A DNA stretch of 64,000 nucleotides from NCBI GenBank assembly GCA_021904315.1, contig CM038914.1, positions 5,084,001-5,148,000 on the forward strand, read 5' to 3'. The position numbers and the translations under genes were made by a program. The DNA is from Sphagnum magellanicum (taxonomy: Eukaryota > Streptophyta > Sphagnopsida > Sphagnales > Sphagnaceae). Below are positions 1-11,490 of the stretch, piece after piece. Every line of letters begins with the position of its first letter. The stretch's first letter is position 1. The notes under the pieces are model-generated. The model was not told the origin of the DNA. It was given only the letters and a program-made list of their open reading frames with translations, and made no database searches.

Positions 1-69
1 AAAACAATTAGAAGTTTTACTCACGATGAATAGGCCTAATTTCACTAAATTAGTTACAACTCTCAAAGG

Positions 70-225
70 GGGATCATCAAAAAGTGTAGGATTCAAGCCC
101 GCTAAGCTTGGGAATTTTGACGGGATCCGAGATTGGAAGGTTGTAGATGTTTAGCTTGTGGAAATGAAGGACTACTTTCATGCAGCCAAGGTTAGGCGAC
201 ACTCAGTCATGGAACTTGCCCAATC
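70..225 (+). mobile_element. Retrotransposon gag fragment (degenerate)
   Basis: A forward frame reads GFKPAKLGNFDGIRDWKVVD, then a stop, then LVEMKDYFHAAKV and MELAQSY. This resembles the start of Ty3/gypsy-type gag proteins of large plant genomes (a K-P-F-DG-R-W-V-W-EM-YF-A pattern). The in-frame TAG and the lack of any protease or reverse transcriptase nearby mark it as a dead scrap. The element may extend left of the window. The assignment rests on remembered gag patterns. Confidence 0.45.
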
Positions 226-613
226 CTATTTTTTTTAATTATTATTTATCGATGCCAAATTTTCATAGGATTCAAGAAGTTGTTACAAGATAGTTTTAAG
301 GTTTTCGTATAAATATCATTGCATGTCTTTTAAGCAATTTCAAGACCATCGTTGAATTCTTTAATTAATATTTTTTTTACCAAAACTTCCAAAACAAAAA
401 GTGTGTCAAAATCAATTTTTCAAAATAAAATAATTATTCAGTAGCAAGATGCAAAACTTGACAAGGTATTACAATATTTGTCTATTAAGAAAAGGTAGTT
501 GGCTTGACTTAGGTAAATAAGTTGCTACAACACCTAAGGTTCACATTCTTTTGGACTTCTTACAACAAATGATAATTACTCATTAGGTGCATAATGAAAC
601 ATAACCAGTGTTG

Positions 614-634
614 GGTGGTTCTCACTTGTTGGTT
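614..634 (+). repeat. Left arm of a 21-bp inverted repeat flanking hAT remnant 1
   Basis: This 21-mer begins GGTGGTTCTCAC and matches the reverse complement of 4684-4704 at 19 of 21 positions. The pair brackets the decayed hAT coding region, so it may be a terminal or subterminal repeat. No 8-bp target duplication is evident. Confidence 0.4.
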
Positions 635-681
635 GAAAACTAACATCAATTTACAATTTGATTATCAATGAAAATCAACTA

Positions 682-693
682 CTGAGAATTGCC
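682..693 (+). repeat. Left arm of a perfect 12-bp inverted repeat flanking hAT remnant 1
   Basis: CTGAGAATTGCC here is the exact reverse complement of GGCAATTCTCAG at 4793-4804. The two inverted pairs are not nested in the usual order: this arm lies inside the 614-634 arm on the left, while its partner lies outside 4684-4704 on the right. True element ends are therefore unsettled. Confidence 0.35.
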
Positions 694-899
694 ATGCAAA
701 TCTACTTGGCAATTTTCACTAGGTATCAAATTTGAAAATTGGAAAGGTTTTCACATTTGGAGAAAGGTCTAGTTTTCATGGTAATTTTTTTATAAATAAT
801 AAATAATAAATAGTAAGTAAAAAATAAGAACAATAGTAAAAAAATTCTAATAAAATAGTAAGTAAGAAGTAAGAGGCGGCCACACATTCAGGGTTAGGG

Positions 900-1665
900 T
901 TAAAGTTTACTTATAAAAAGGTTCCAAGTGGTTTCTTTGGTCCACTTTGCTCCTACTCACTATTACACTTACAAATTACTTTATTTTATTCTTTGTTTTT
1001 AAATCTTTTTTTAAATTGTTTATGTTTTGTGTTATTTTTAGTTCTAGTTTTGGTTTTTTGTTTTGTTTTGCAAGGTTTGTAATTTGTAAGTTGTGTGTGT
1101 GTGTGTGTGTGCACGTGTTTTTTCTTTTCTTTTGCGTTTGCTCTTTCTTGTATTGTTGTTCTCGTTTGTGTGTTTTTGTTCACACTTGCACATAATTGCT
1201 CCTTCTTGCACACAACTGTTTTTACTCTCGCTTGTGTGTCATTGTTTTGCTCTCACTTGCACATCGTTGCTCTAGCTCTCGTTTACATGTTGTTCTTGCC
1301 CTTGCTTGTGCATGGATGTTCTTGCTTGTGTTTGTCGTGGTTATTCCCACCTACACATGGCCACTTTTCGCTTGTCACTACACCCTGCCTGTTGTTATTC
1401 CTCACTTGTTGCTGCTCCCTGCTTGTTGTTGTTCCTTGCATGTCATTGTTCCCCGTTGTCGTTCCTCGCTTGTTGTTGTTTTTCACATGTTGTTGCTCCC
1501 CACCCATTGTTGTTCTCGTTACTACTCTTCATTTTTTTAAGGTACCTCTAGCCCCCTTGTTGTCACTACTCTTGTTTGCCCATTGCTACTCCTTATTTGT
1601 GTTTCCCCATATTGTACTTCCTCCCCCCTCTTCACCTTTTACAGGTAGTTTTTGGAGCTACAAGT
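900..1665 (+). repeat. Pyrimidine-rich degenerate repeat tract
   Basis: About 750 bp of strongly T/C/G-biased sequence made of loosely repeated units such as TTGTTGTTGTTCCT and CTCGCTTGTTG, with a (GT)n run near 1094-1110. It stays open in several forward frames only because the repeats contain few A residues. The long Cys/Leu/Val-rich reading frames in it are therefore not treated as genes. It lies upstream of hAT remnant 1. Confidence 0.6.
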
Positions 1666-2329
1666 AAGAAGCAAAAACCAACAAACAACAAGGTAAGTTT
1701 TTTTTTTAAAAAAAAAATTCACCTTTTATTTGATCATTTCTAAAGCTTTTTGTTTTTTGTTTTAGTTTTTCAATTTTTTGTACAATACAATACAATTTAT
1801 TTTTGTTTTGATTTTGCAAGAAAGGGAAAAAAGACAAGGAATTGTCTTTAAAACTTATAAGTTCTATTTTTTTAAATATATTTATTTATAAATAAAATTA
1901 ATCAATTAAGTTATTTCCTTTTTTTCTATTTGATTTCATTCTTTTAAACATTCCTTTGTATTTGATTTGTAGTTTTATAGACGAAGTTTGTTTTATTAAT
2001 ATATTTAAACTTATTTTTAACATTTCATTTATTTTATTTGTAAGTTAGCCTTCATTGTTGGAAGGAGATAGGTGTTTCTTTGAAGGGGAAATCATAGTTT
2101 CCATTTAGTTTTTATTCTTTGCATTAAGCGTATAAGTGAATTATTGTAATCTTTGTAAATGTTCTTTCCCCTTGACCCTTGACCTCCTTCTTTACCTCTA
2201 CCTTTTTGCTGTTTAATTTTATAATCTACAAATAAAAAACATATCTAAAAAGGTTATAGAATCCTTTTGATTTGAAGGAAATAGCTTGTAGTTTTTTAGA
2301 TTCTAATTTTTGGGAATTGAAATTTTTCA

Positions 2330-4645
2330 TTGCTTGCTATTGTTTTTGACATTATTTCTAAGGGAACAATCAGGTGCAAATGAAAATACTAGAAAGGAAA
2401 TTGAGATTGAACCTTTTCAAAATGAAGAATTGATGGATGATAGACCTATAACAGAAACTTCAATTGAGAATTTAAGCTTGGAAACTGAAGCAAACATGGC
2501 TTGTGAAAATAATGACGAAAGTTTCATCTTAAACTTACAGAAATTTCATGCTCAAAGATTTTTCTAAAAACCTAAAGGGGGAAATGCCATTTGTTGGGCT
2601 TTTTATGTGGTGAATGATAATAAACCAATGGATGGCAAAATTCCTCAAGTCATGAGATGTCATTTGTGTTACAAAACACCTATGTTATATAATCCAAGAA
2701 TAAAATTAAGGAAAGGACTAATTTCATATTATCATACTAATGGGATATTAGCTTTGAAAAAACATATGTATGTAAAACATGGTTTGCTTGCAAAAAAACT
2801 TGATGAGGAAGTGAATAATTAAATGAAAACTCAACTTGAAAGATAACCAGTTAAAAAAAAGGCAAAATGTACCTTCATTTGAAATTTCTGAATTTTTCTC
2901 TCCAAAATTTCCTTACAAGAAGGATGAAGTGCAATAATTTTTTAAAAAAAAGATCTAGACTTGTTGATTATTAAGAAGCATTTGCCTATACATTTTTTAA
3001 AGAGTTTGTGGTTGAAGTGATTACTTTACAATTGAATCCTTGCATTGTCTTTCTCTCTAGAAAAACTTTTTCATATGAGATTTTGCTAGACTTGGTTCAA
3101 AAACAAAAGATGTTTATGTTTTACTAGAACTTTTTTGATGTATGTCAGTTATTATAAGTTTTGATTTGTGATTTTCAAAAGGCGCTTATGACATTTTTGA
3201 CTTGGTCATTAACTTTCTAGTTATAAATTGGCAACTTAAGAAGGTGACAATTGGTTTCTTTGAAACAACAAAAACAACAAGTCAAGCCTTAGTTAGAAAT
3301 TTGAAAAAGCTTTTGGATTCTTATGGGTTAAGTAAAAAAATCATTGTTTATGTAAAAGATGAAGGGGCAAACTTAAACTCTATGATCACAACTCTTAAAT
3401 TTGTTGTTAATTGTGAAGTTTTAGGGTTGGAAGAGAGTTTTAATGGCACTTGTTTTGGTCATGCATTTTCCAAAACCTATTACTATGTTATTGTTGAAGA
3501 AAGGGAATGTGACAATCTTAAGTTTGTCTCAATCAAGTCTATGTAGTCTAATATCCATAAGTGTATAATGTGACCAAAGAAATTTGGAAAGGGAAGACAA
3601 GAGTGGATGAAAACTTGTATTGAATTTATAATTCAACCAAAGAAACTAAATGCACATGTTAAGACAAGGTAAGTGTTTTTTTATTCACTTTTTTATGTTG
3701 ATTACTTCGTATTTTTGAGTAAATAATATTTCTAGAATTTTTTATGAGTGTTTGAATTTTTTTACAAGCTTGTAAGTCCAAGAAGTGCTTCTTATTTGTT
3801 GAGCTATTATCTTGTGTTACAACATGCAAACTAATGTTCAAATGTTTGGTTGTGTTCCTCCTCCTATTACATGGTTCATTTGTCAAACAATAGTTGATTG
3901 TTTGAGCCTTGTTGTCTTTGCTTGCGTTTTGAGCCAATTTACTAGACATTAGTTATTATCAGATGCCCTAAATTTTGCCATCACCATGAGTTCTAAAGTC
4001 AAGGATGGAATGCATTTGAAACCTTTTTTTGAGTCCTTCATGGATGATGACACTAAATTCTTTTTAGAGTTGGCAACTTTTGCCTCTAACATTAAATTAG
4101 AAGTGTTTAGGTTTTAGATTCTTTCCTTTCATTCTTGAAGACATATGAAGAGAAGAAATCACATAACATGCATGCTTTGATGCTAGACCCTAGATTCAAG
4201 ATTATTCATCTTGTTTTTTCACATGTTGATGAAGAGTAAGGAATGTTTATTGTGCAGTAGTATGATAGGAAAATGTTGTATCTCATGTTGGTCAAGTCAT
4301 ACAATCATTTACATCTTGTTGGAAATGTTGCTTCTGGTTTTGCATATCAAGATGTTGATCGGGACCATGGACTAACCATTTTCTAGTTGACTAGCAACAA
4401 TGCTAAAACTACAAAGGAAATTGTAACAAGAGAGTTGCCAGATTTCAGGAGGTTTCATGTGGATGTGAAAAATATAAAAAACCCTCTCCAATGGTGGGAG
4501 AGACTTGAGTCTAGATTCCTTGTAGTTGGCTTCCTTGCAAAACAAATCTTAAGAATTGTAAATTCCCAAATTGAAACTGAACACATTTTTTCTCTTGTTG
4601 AAATTTTGACTAGACTTAAGAAATGTTGGTTACAATTTAGATAAA
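2330..4645 (+). mobile_element. hAT-superfamily transposase remnant 1 (BED zinc finger to dimerization domain)
   Basis: Four segments in transposase order are visible on the forward strand. Around 2560-2822 a BED-type zinc finger shows CHLCYKT, then NGILALKKHMYVKHG. At 3190-3690 the RNase-H-like core shows KKVTIGFFETTKTT, YVKDEGANLNSM and GTCFGHAFSK. Near 4130-4200 there is SFLKTYEEKKSHNMHALMLD across a frameshift. At 4470-4640 the C-terminal hAT dimerization region reads NPLQWWERLESRF, then VNSQIETEHIFSLV. Family knowledge: these are cut-and-paste transposases of the hAT class. Several stops and frameshifts separate the pieces, so this is a pseudogene and no active product is expected. Confidence 0.8.
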
Positions 4646-4683
4646 CTAATATATATATCAACCAAAAAACCTTGATTTATGAG

Positions 4684-4804
4684 AACCAACTTGTGAGAAC
4701 CACCCTTGAAAACCAGCAGTTTGAAATTCCATGAGACCCACCAACCCTGAAAACCGCCTAACCAAATGTTTTTTTAAAATTCTGAAAACCAGGGCAATTC
4801 TCAG
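4684..4804 (-). repeat. Right inverted-repeat region of hAT remnant 1
   Basis: Contains the partners of both left inverted repeats: 4684-4704 pairs with 614-634 and 4793-4804 pairs with 682-693. Between them are loosely repeated motifs TGAGAACCACC, TGAAAACCAGC and TGAAAACCGCC, which look like subterminal repeats of a DNA transposon. Confidence 0.4.
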
Positions 4805-5151
4805 AATGGGAAATGGAAAAAAAGCCTGGAATGCAAGGAGTCACAGAAATTGGAGTAGTAGTAGGATGAACAAAAAACTATGACAAAACTTTTGCAGCAG
4901 CAAAGCACTGTGCTGAGAATTAGAGAAACTTCAATAACAAATTGTTTACAACTTCTACGTAGCTCTTTAAACAGATGGGTAGCCTTTCCTCCCTCCAGAT
5001 GACAGACTGACAGATTGACTGGGCCATCCTTGAGCTAAAAGAATAAAAGCCACATACGGGCTTTGTTAGATACTAGGCTACCATGATGAACACATCTTGA
5101 AAGTGTCACCTGGTGTCATCTGGTGGCTTGAGGTTCACAGGGTTGTGTTGC

Positions 5152-7850
5152 TCAGCTTTTTATACCAAGTTCTTCATCAGCAGCTCCAGCCTTGGAAACC
5201 CGGTCACTAACGAGAGAATAGGCACGCTTTTCTTTGCCACCAGGCTTTGATGATGCATTTCCATACCAAATCATGCCACAAATCGCCAAAAGCATTCCAA
5301 GAACAACCTGGATGTTCAGTCCCTGTTTGCCGAATAGGAAGAAACCCATAATGAGCACCAGTACTGTCTTCATGTGCCCGAGCACCTGGAATGAGACAGC
5401 ACTGAATCGCCCAATACAAATGAACTGGCTCAAGTTTGTACCCACTGCAATTATGCAGGACAAAACAATGAAGAACTGCACATTTTGGCCACAGACATGA
5501 CACAAGCTCCTCTCAGTATAGCAACAGAAGTTCAATCCATCCCTTACATACATACCACCAGCTCTACAGTTTTGAGCTCTACCAAACAACTGTCTTTTTC
5601 CTCAAGGACAGATACTGTGCCAGCTTACAACAAACTCTAGCTTCAGCAAAGTACTATTTTCATAACCAGGAATCGTATCTAATATGGAATTCAACAGACA
5701 TTGCACACTACCTCAGGCCATGAGCAAAACCACTGCAGACTTGACCATCATTTCTAAGCAATCTAGAAGTGATGAACCCCTGGAAAGAAAAGCATCAATC
5801 ACATAGCATAAGACAATAGGAGTATACTCAAGTGGCTGAAGAGATGACAGCAGCTTACTACTGAAGGAAGGCTATAGTCGAAAAGGTCAACTCTCAGACC
5901 CGACAACCAATAGTCGATCAAAGGCCCAAGCACAATGAGTGATGCAGCTTGTACAGGAGCAGTGTGCCCAAGAAGGTCAAATGAGCTCAACGAGTACTTC
6001 TTTTGTAGATTGTGAACATACTACACCCACATTCCACCAACCCCAAAACTCTTGTCAGGCAACCAAGTTCGTGAAGTAAACATGAAAACCATGACAAAGA
6101 AAAGGACAAAGCAATAATATCCAACAGTCGGTCCAATATGAAGAAGACTCTGTACTGTTTCATGCAAGTATGTGATGCAGATGTGATCAGTAGGGTTAAG
6201 TCCCCATACATATTGCTGCATTGCAGTACTCCAGACAGCAACAACTGCTGCAATGAAGCCCTTTGTGTTGACACTCACATCACTAACAGTGCAGATTGCA
6301 ACACCTGCCAGTACCACCATGATACTCAGCTTTGTGTCTCTTGAGTACCCAATTTTATCAAACACCACCTCAAACAAGCACGACACAGGTATCATGCTCA
6401 GCTTTGCAATCTGCACCAATTCCAACACAAACTCAATTTAACAAAAAATAGTTTCAGATCAATTCCCATGCACAACATATCAAGACATTTGGGGCAACAA
6501 TAATTCATTAATTAAATAGTTATTTAATACATTCCATGGGCAAGGCTTTTTCTTTTGCCGGGTTTGTGAGGTAGATGGTCTGGCAATCATCCACAAGAAG
6601 ACTTCACTGAATTTGGCTACAGGTCAAAGAGGAAAGCAGAAAAAGTTAGGAATCCTGCTACAATTTGGCAACATGCTGGCACCTATTGCCTAAATCTGGC
6701 GATATCCAAAAGACAATTCCTTCAATTCTGGTGACTTTGGACCATTTTTTCAAAAAGAAATCCTTTGTATGAGTCACACTGTCTATTCTTTTGTTGCCAG
6801 GATGTGAAAGAAATGCTGGTGATGGGTCTTGGTACTAAAGAATTAAAGAATGAAAGTTTAGGTTTAAGGAAAACACATGATTTTGTTGTGTTTTGCATCT
6901 GACCATTCTTCTGAGGTAATAGCACAATGCGCATGCAGGATTCACTTAAGCATACAAAACCCTAAAAACTGGTGAACACAGGTCCAAGTAAGATTCAAGT
7001 GGGGGAAGTTATTACCTGATAGAAGCCAACAGAATTCCACATCAGGCTGACATTCATGCCGACAATGGAGAAATTTGCACATAGAGCGAACTTAATAAGG
7101 TCAATGACCGGCAGATGTGAGGGCTGAATGTAGCCCATACACCGCAGCACGAGTGTCATGAGTGTTGTCATTGAAAAATGCAGGCCCGTCAATGTTGTGG
7201 CTGCAATCCATTACAAACCCTCATTATATATACACACCCCACATCAATTGGAAATCATTTTCTCCACTCAAGATTGCTACAGGCTCTTTTGTCTTTGTGA
7301 CATCTTCATGATGGAACAGGATCAACAAACATTTTATCCATGAAATCGCAGAGAAATCTCTTCACAAAAAACAACCATTTGAAGGTAAAACAACACAAAG
7401 AAGGACACCATGACACAGTGAGTTCTACCCAAGAGAGATGGAGACAGAGACAGAGACAGACAGTCACAGAGAGACAGAGACAGAGGGTGACAGAGAAAAC
7501 AAAACTACAATGTTGCAACTGTGTCTTCCCTCAAGTTGTGACAAGAATCTTGAGATCAGGATGTAAGATTGAAGCTTGGATTTTCAGAGAAAATAAGGAA
7601 CACCAAGGGTTGTTGTGAAGCTAGGGTTGATGTGAACAACCAGAGGAGAAGAGTAGGAGAAGGAGAAAGGAGAGGAGGAGGGATACATACCAAAGCTGAA
7701 GCCATAGACTGCCATCAGCTGCTTGTTAACCATGATGATCCCCACAGAGGTAGTGACATTGAAAAGCCATGCTCCAACATCCAGAGCTGCTTTCCTGTCT
7801 GCTTTGCTTGTCGGGTTCCGATCCGCCTTCCCAATAATAGAGGGTGCCAT
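5152..7850 (-). CDS. Golgi UDP-sugar transporter, URGT-type nucleotide-sugar transporter
   Basis: Five exons join in one frame: 7850-7691, 7200-7016, 6410-6210, 6020-5859 and 5475-5152, giving 343 residues. All introns are GT-AG. The protein starts [12 protein letters not shown] and carries [111 protein letters not shown] and [15 protein letters not shown]. These are hallmarks of the plant UDP-rhamnose/UDP-galactose transporter clade of the NST/TPT superfamily. Such proteins have about ten membrane helices and exchange cytosolic UDP-sugar for UMP in the Golgi for wall polysaccharide synthesis. Length matches the family (about 335-350). The first Met directly precedes the conserved DVGAW segment and no better upstream ATG is seen. 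Exact substrate cannot be read from sequence. Intron 2 (6411-7015) carries a dispersed repeat. Confidence 0.93.
6586..6765 (+). repeat. Dispersed repeat, copy 1 (inside transporter intron 2)
   Basis: Begins ATCATCCACAAGAAG and runs through TTTGGCTACAGGT, AGAGGAAAG, AATCCTGCTA, ACCTATTG and TCTGGTGACTT. The same ordered blocks recur at 45520-45700 in the same orientation, with substitutions and small indels. It is probably an old short interspersed element of unknown class. It lies wholly in the intron between exons 2 and 3 of the transporter. Confidence 0.6.
7438..7497 (+). repeat. (GACAGA)n-like microsatellite
   Basis: Imperfect GAGACAGAGACAGA repeats inside intron 1 of the transporter gene. 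No further role is visible. Confidence 0.7.
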
Positions 7851-8640
7851 CTCCTACTCCCCCCACCCCCCCAACCAATGCAGCAACTCTCCAAGTTGCT
7901 CAAGCTACCAAGCCTCTTGTCACTACTACCATGGACCACAACCACCACCACCACCACTACCACCCCTAACTCCTACCCTTCATCAAAAAACAAAACAGAA
8001 ACAAGCAAAAAACCTTTGCTCTTCTTAGGGGAGCTCTTCAAATGAGCTTCAAAACTCCAAAAATTTCTCTCCTTTTCTAAAACACCAAAACCTTTAGTTG
8101 TTGTCTCCTTCTTAAGAGGATTCCCACAAAAGATGAAAACTTGGATGGATCCCCCCCCACCCCTTATTGCTACCTTAAGTCTACTTACCAAAAAAGCTTC
8201 CTGATCTACTCAGTGTGCCAGTGGCTAGATCTGGTGGCTAGATCTGCAAACAAGAAAAAAACAAAGCTTGCCAAAAGTGTGATCTTGCAAAAAAGTGTGA
8301 GCTTTGCTGCAAGAACAGGAAAACAAAAATGATGTCACTATTACAACAACAACAACCCAAGTGTGGCTTCCATGAGTGAAGGAAAAAAAGCTCTAGATTT
8401 TGTTGCAACAACAACAATCACAAAAACCCCATGGTCTGCTTTCTTCTCTTCTCTTCCCCCAAACCCAAAAAAAAACCCTCAATCTCTTTCTTCTCTCTAG
8501 TCTCTCTTTTGTCTCTCTCCTCTTCTTTCTCTTCTCTTCTCTTTTCTTTCTCTTTCTCTTGTGTGTGTCCCCTTTCCTTCTTTCCCTTTTGTTCCTAACT
8601 TTTTCCCCATTTCTTTTCTCCTCTATATCTATGACTAAGT
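7851..8640 (-). promoter_or_regulatory. Presumed 5' UTR and promoter of the transporter gene
   Basis: The 790 bp upstream of the transporter ATG (reading leftward) hold a GTG/GGT-rich stretch near 7935-7965 and a long CT-rich tract at about 8445-8600 (GA-rich on the coding strand). Such tracts are common in plant core promoters and leaders. No TATA box or start site could be fixed. Open frames here are low-complexity and are not called. Confidence 0.35.
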
Positions 8641-8731
8641 TATGATCTTTTTTTGTTTTTTTTACTCCTTTTTTTTTTAATTGCTCCAAGCTATTGGACA
8701 TGCATGTGTTGATTTTGGGTTGCACCCATCC

Positions 8732-9055
8732 AATTTGATGGGTTGTTTTGAAGTCTACCCATCTACTTGTCGAGTTTCTTCTCTAAATTTGATGGGTTGT
8801 TTTGAAGTCTACCCATCTACTTGTCCAGTTTCTTCTCCAAATTTGATGGGTTGTTTTGAAGTCTACCCATCTACTTGTTGAGTTTCTTCTCCAAATTTGA
8901 TGGGTTGTTTTGAAGTCTACCCATCTACTTGTCAAGTTTCTTCTCCAAATTTGATGGGTTGTTTTGAAGTCTACCCATCTACTTGTTGAGTTTCTTCTCC
9001 AAATTTGATGGGTTGTTTTGAACTCTACCCATCTACTTGTCGAGTTTCTTCTCCA
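8732..9055 (+). repeat. 54-bp tandem repeat, six copies
   Basis: The unit begins AATTTGATGGGTTGTTTTGA and continues through a TCTACCCATCTACTTGT core to a TTTCTTCTCC end. Copies start at 8732, 8786, 8840, 8894, 8948 and 9002, exactly 54 bp apart and nearly identical, with differences mainly at the two bases after CTTGT. The unit is a multiple of three, so the first copies stay open in one frame (an MGCFEVYPSTC-like repeat). A TGA created by one variant base closes that frame at about 8881. No splice or start context supports a gene. Confidence 0.92.
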
Positions 9056-9129
9056 AAATATGAGTGTTGGGTAACTGATTTAATCATACCTTTATATCAT
9101 TTGAGCTCCACATTGCTACACATTACTAC

Positions 9130-9540
9130 TATTGAGTGATGATCAACTATTTTCATTTTTTATTTTATTTTTTCTTATGTCTTCATATGGTTTTCAATAA
9201 TTCATCATTATTTATGTAAATGTCAAATTTTATTTAAATTAATATACATTTCATGCACATGAAAAGATACATGTTAATTTGCTTTTTTATATTCATGTTG
9301 CTATTGTATAAAGGGAAAAAAAGGGGGAGATAGTTATAAAATGGAGGTATTTGTTAAGAAAGGTGGGAAATAGTTATTAAAGAAAATTTTGAAGTAGTTA
9401 GGCTCGAAAATGAGATTGCTTGAAAGTGAGATAATTATTTTTGAAATTGTCTTTGGAATGGTCCATGGATGAACATACGAAGGATTCCAAGAAATCCCCC
9501 CATATACTATACTAGTTCCAATTATTCATCATTGGAACAT
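9130..9540 (+). repeat. Dispersed repeat family B, copy 1
   Basis: The blocks TTCATCATTATTTATGT, TTTAAATTAATATACATTTC, ACATGTTAATTTG and TTTTTGAAATTGTCTTTGGA occur here and again, in order and same orientation, at about 33050-33440. The copies differ by substitutions and short indels. No coding capacity is seen, so this is probably a non-autonomous element or a segmental copy. Confidence 0.65.
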
Positions 9541-9545
9541 TCATT

Positions 9546-11490
9546 TAATCATGTCTCTATATCATTTTATTTTTTTGGATTGTCACTTGCCTTTTTGTAT
9601 CACTAGCTTTCATATCATTATGAAATGTGAAAAAAAATTATATGACTAATTTTTTAAATGAAATGTTTTTGATAAACATACAAATAATTAGCTTCAATTC
9701 CTTTAAATCTTATTAAAATAAGATTTGAAAATTTTGATTTGAAAATTATGCAAAAATTGATTAAAATAAAACATGTCAATTATTATTTTTTTAACTATAA
9801 ATGTTTTGAATTAATTTGATGTTATTTAAAAACTTCAAAAAGGCTTTTGATGAAGATTTAATAGCAAAAATATAAGGAAATTAATTTTTAATTGATTTTT
9901 TTTTGGTATTGTTGTTGCCTTTTATATTATAAAAATTATTATTGCCCTAAGATAGTAGACATGCATCTATGATTTTAGGTTTTACCAAACATGTATGAAA
10001 GAAAACATAATTAATTTTTGTTGGGTTTGGGTGTGCTTGAATTTGCTTTGAATCACACTTGGAAAAAAAAGGTCTCACAAAATTTCCCATTTCATGGTTG
10101 AAAAAAATGCAAAACATTTGTCCCCTTACCAAACAAAACATTGCATGTTGTGCCATGGGGGCCAAGTTCAACATTTTAGTGTTGAATAATTATTTTATTT
10201 TGAAAATTCCATATGAAAAAACCAGAAGATTTCAAAAGATTTTATGTTTTCCTTCAAATATATAGTTCTTTGGGGAAAAAAAAAGGCATCACAAACAAGC
10301 AAGCCCTACCTATAGATGATATCTTGTAGATGTATTTAAAACATGTCTATAGAAATATATATGTTTGTGTGCATGGATGTGTCTATATATGTATGTATCT
10401 ATGTTTATGTATATATGTTTTCATATATAAGTGTGCATGGGTAAATGTATATGTATATAAAAACCACCCAAGAAATTTCTATCATATTTGAATTCTATGT
10501 TAAAAACCAATATAGACAAGAACAAGAATTTCAATAAAAAAACATGTCTTTCCATCGATAATAATTTATAATTAAAAGAGAAATAACAAAAGTTTTCCTT
10601 AGGAAAATGGGGACAAAGACTTAATATTTAAAATATTTTTAAAAAAATTAACAATAAATAAATGGGAAAAGCCTTGCAAGCATATAATATTGAATTTAAA
10701 AAAAATTCAACACCCTTCTATGAGTTCATTATTCAATAATGGTTTTGATTTACAAATAAATTAACCATTTTCCCAATCACATCTATTAAATGTTGTTTGG
10801 TGGTTGGTTTGCATTTAAATCTCACAGTTTATCTAAAATTAAATATGTTTATCAAAATAATTAAAATATCCAATAAATAGTTTATTTTCATTGTGGTAAT
10901 ACAAATGGGGGGAAATAGTCAAGTCACCAAAAAAATCATTGATAAAACCTCTTATTTAGTGTAAACATGTCCATAAAAAAACCCAATTCTCACAATATGA
11001 AAGCAATTTCAATAAAGTAAAAGTTGCAAACTTTGTATTGAATGTGAAAATCCCTATCATTTTTGAAAACAATATAATTAGTGTGAAAGATGCAAAGGTA
11101 CAAATAAGTAGGAGGTACCCACTCTTGTTGTTCTTAGGATGAGGCATTACTTTACCCTAAGGTTAGGTTTCATCATTATGTAATTCTCAAAATAGTGAAA
11201 TGAAATTTTGTGAAAACATGAAGTTGACATGTTGAAAATCATCATAATTATCGTAGGCTACATACACTCTAAATAATTTCACTACTCACATCACAATATT
11301 ATAGTAGATGATGCAAAATTATATAATTTCAAAATTTAAAAATACGAATTCATTTTTTTTGAAAAATAATAATTATTCGGTTTCTCAATGTGTAAACCGA
11401 CCCTAGGCTATGGTATGAGCACATGCCAAAATTGATGAAAAAAATAATTTAGGAATAGAAATTTCAAACAACCAATGGGAAAGCTCAACA
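9546..11490. other. AT-rich intergenic DNA, nothing recognised
   Basis: Read on both strands. It contains poly-A/T tracts, TATATGT-type runs near 10350-10460 and only short open frames. No conserved domain, tRNA or promoter was recognised. Confidence 0.5.

Noticed and set aside
1095-1667. 190-codon plus-strand open frame
   Set aside because: It lies in a low-complexity T/C/G tract that is open in several frames at once; composition explains it.
7569-8045. 158-codon plus-strand frame
   Set aside because: Antisense to transporter exon 1 and its leader; Pro/Thr runs come from simple repeats.
8732-9055. CRISPR-like array
   Set aside because: Direct 54-bp units with no unique spacers, in a plant genome; an ordinary minisatellite.
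9947-10265. Overlapping 68- and 75-codon frames on both strands
   Set aside because: AT-driven, with no conserved motif.
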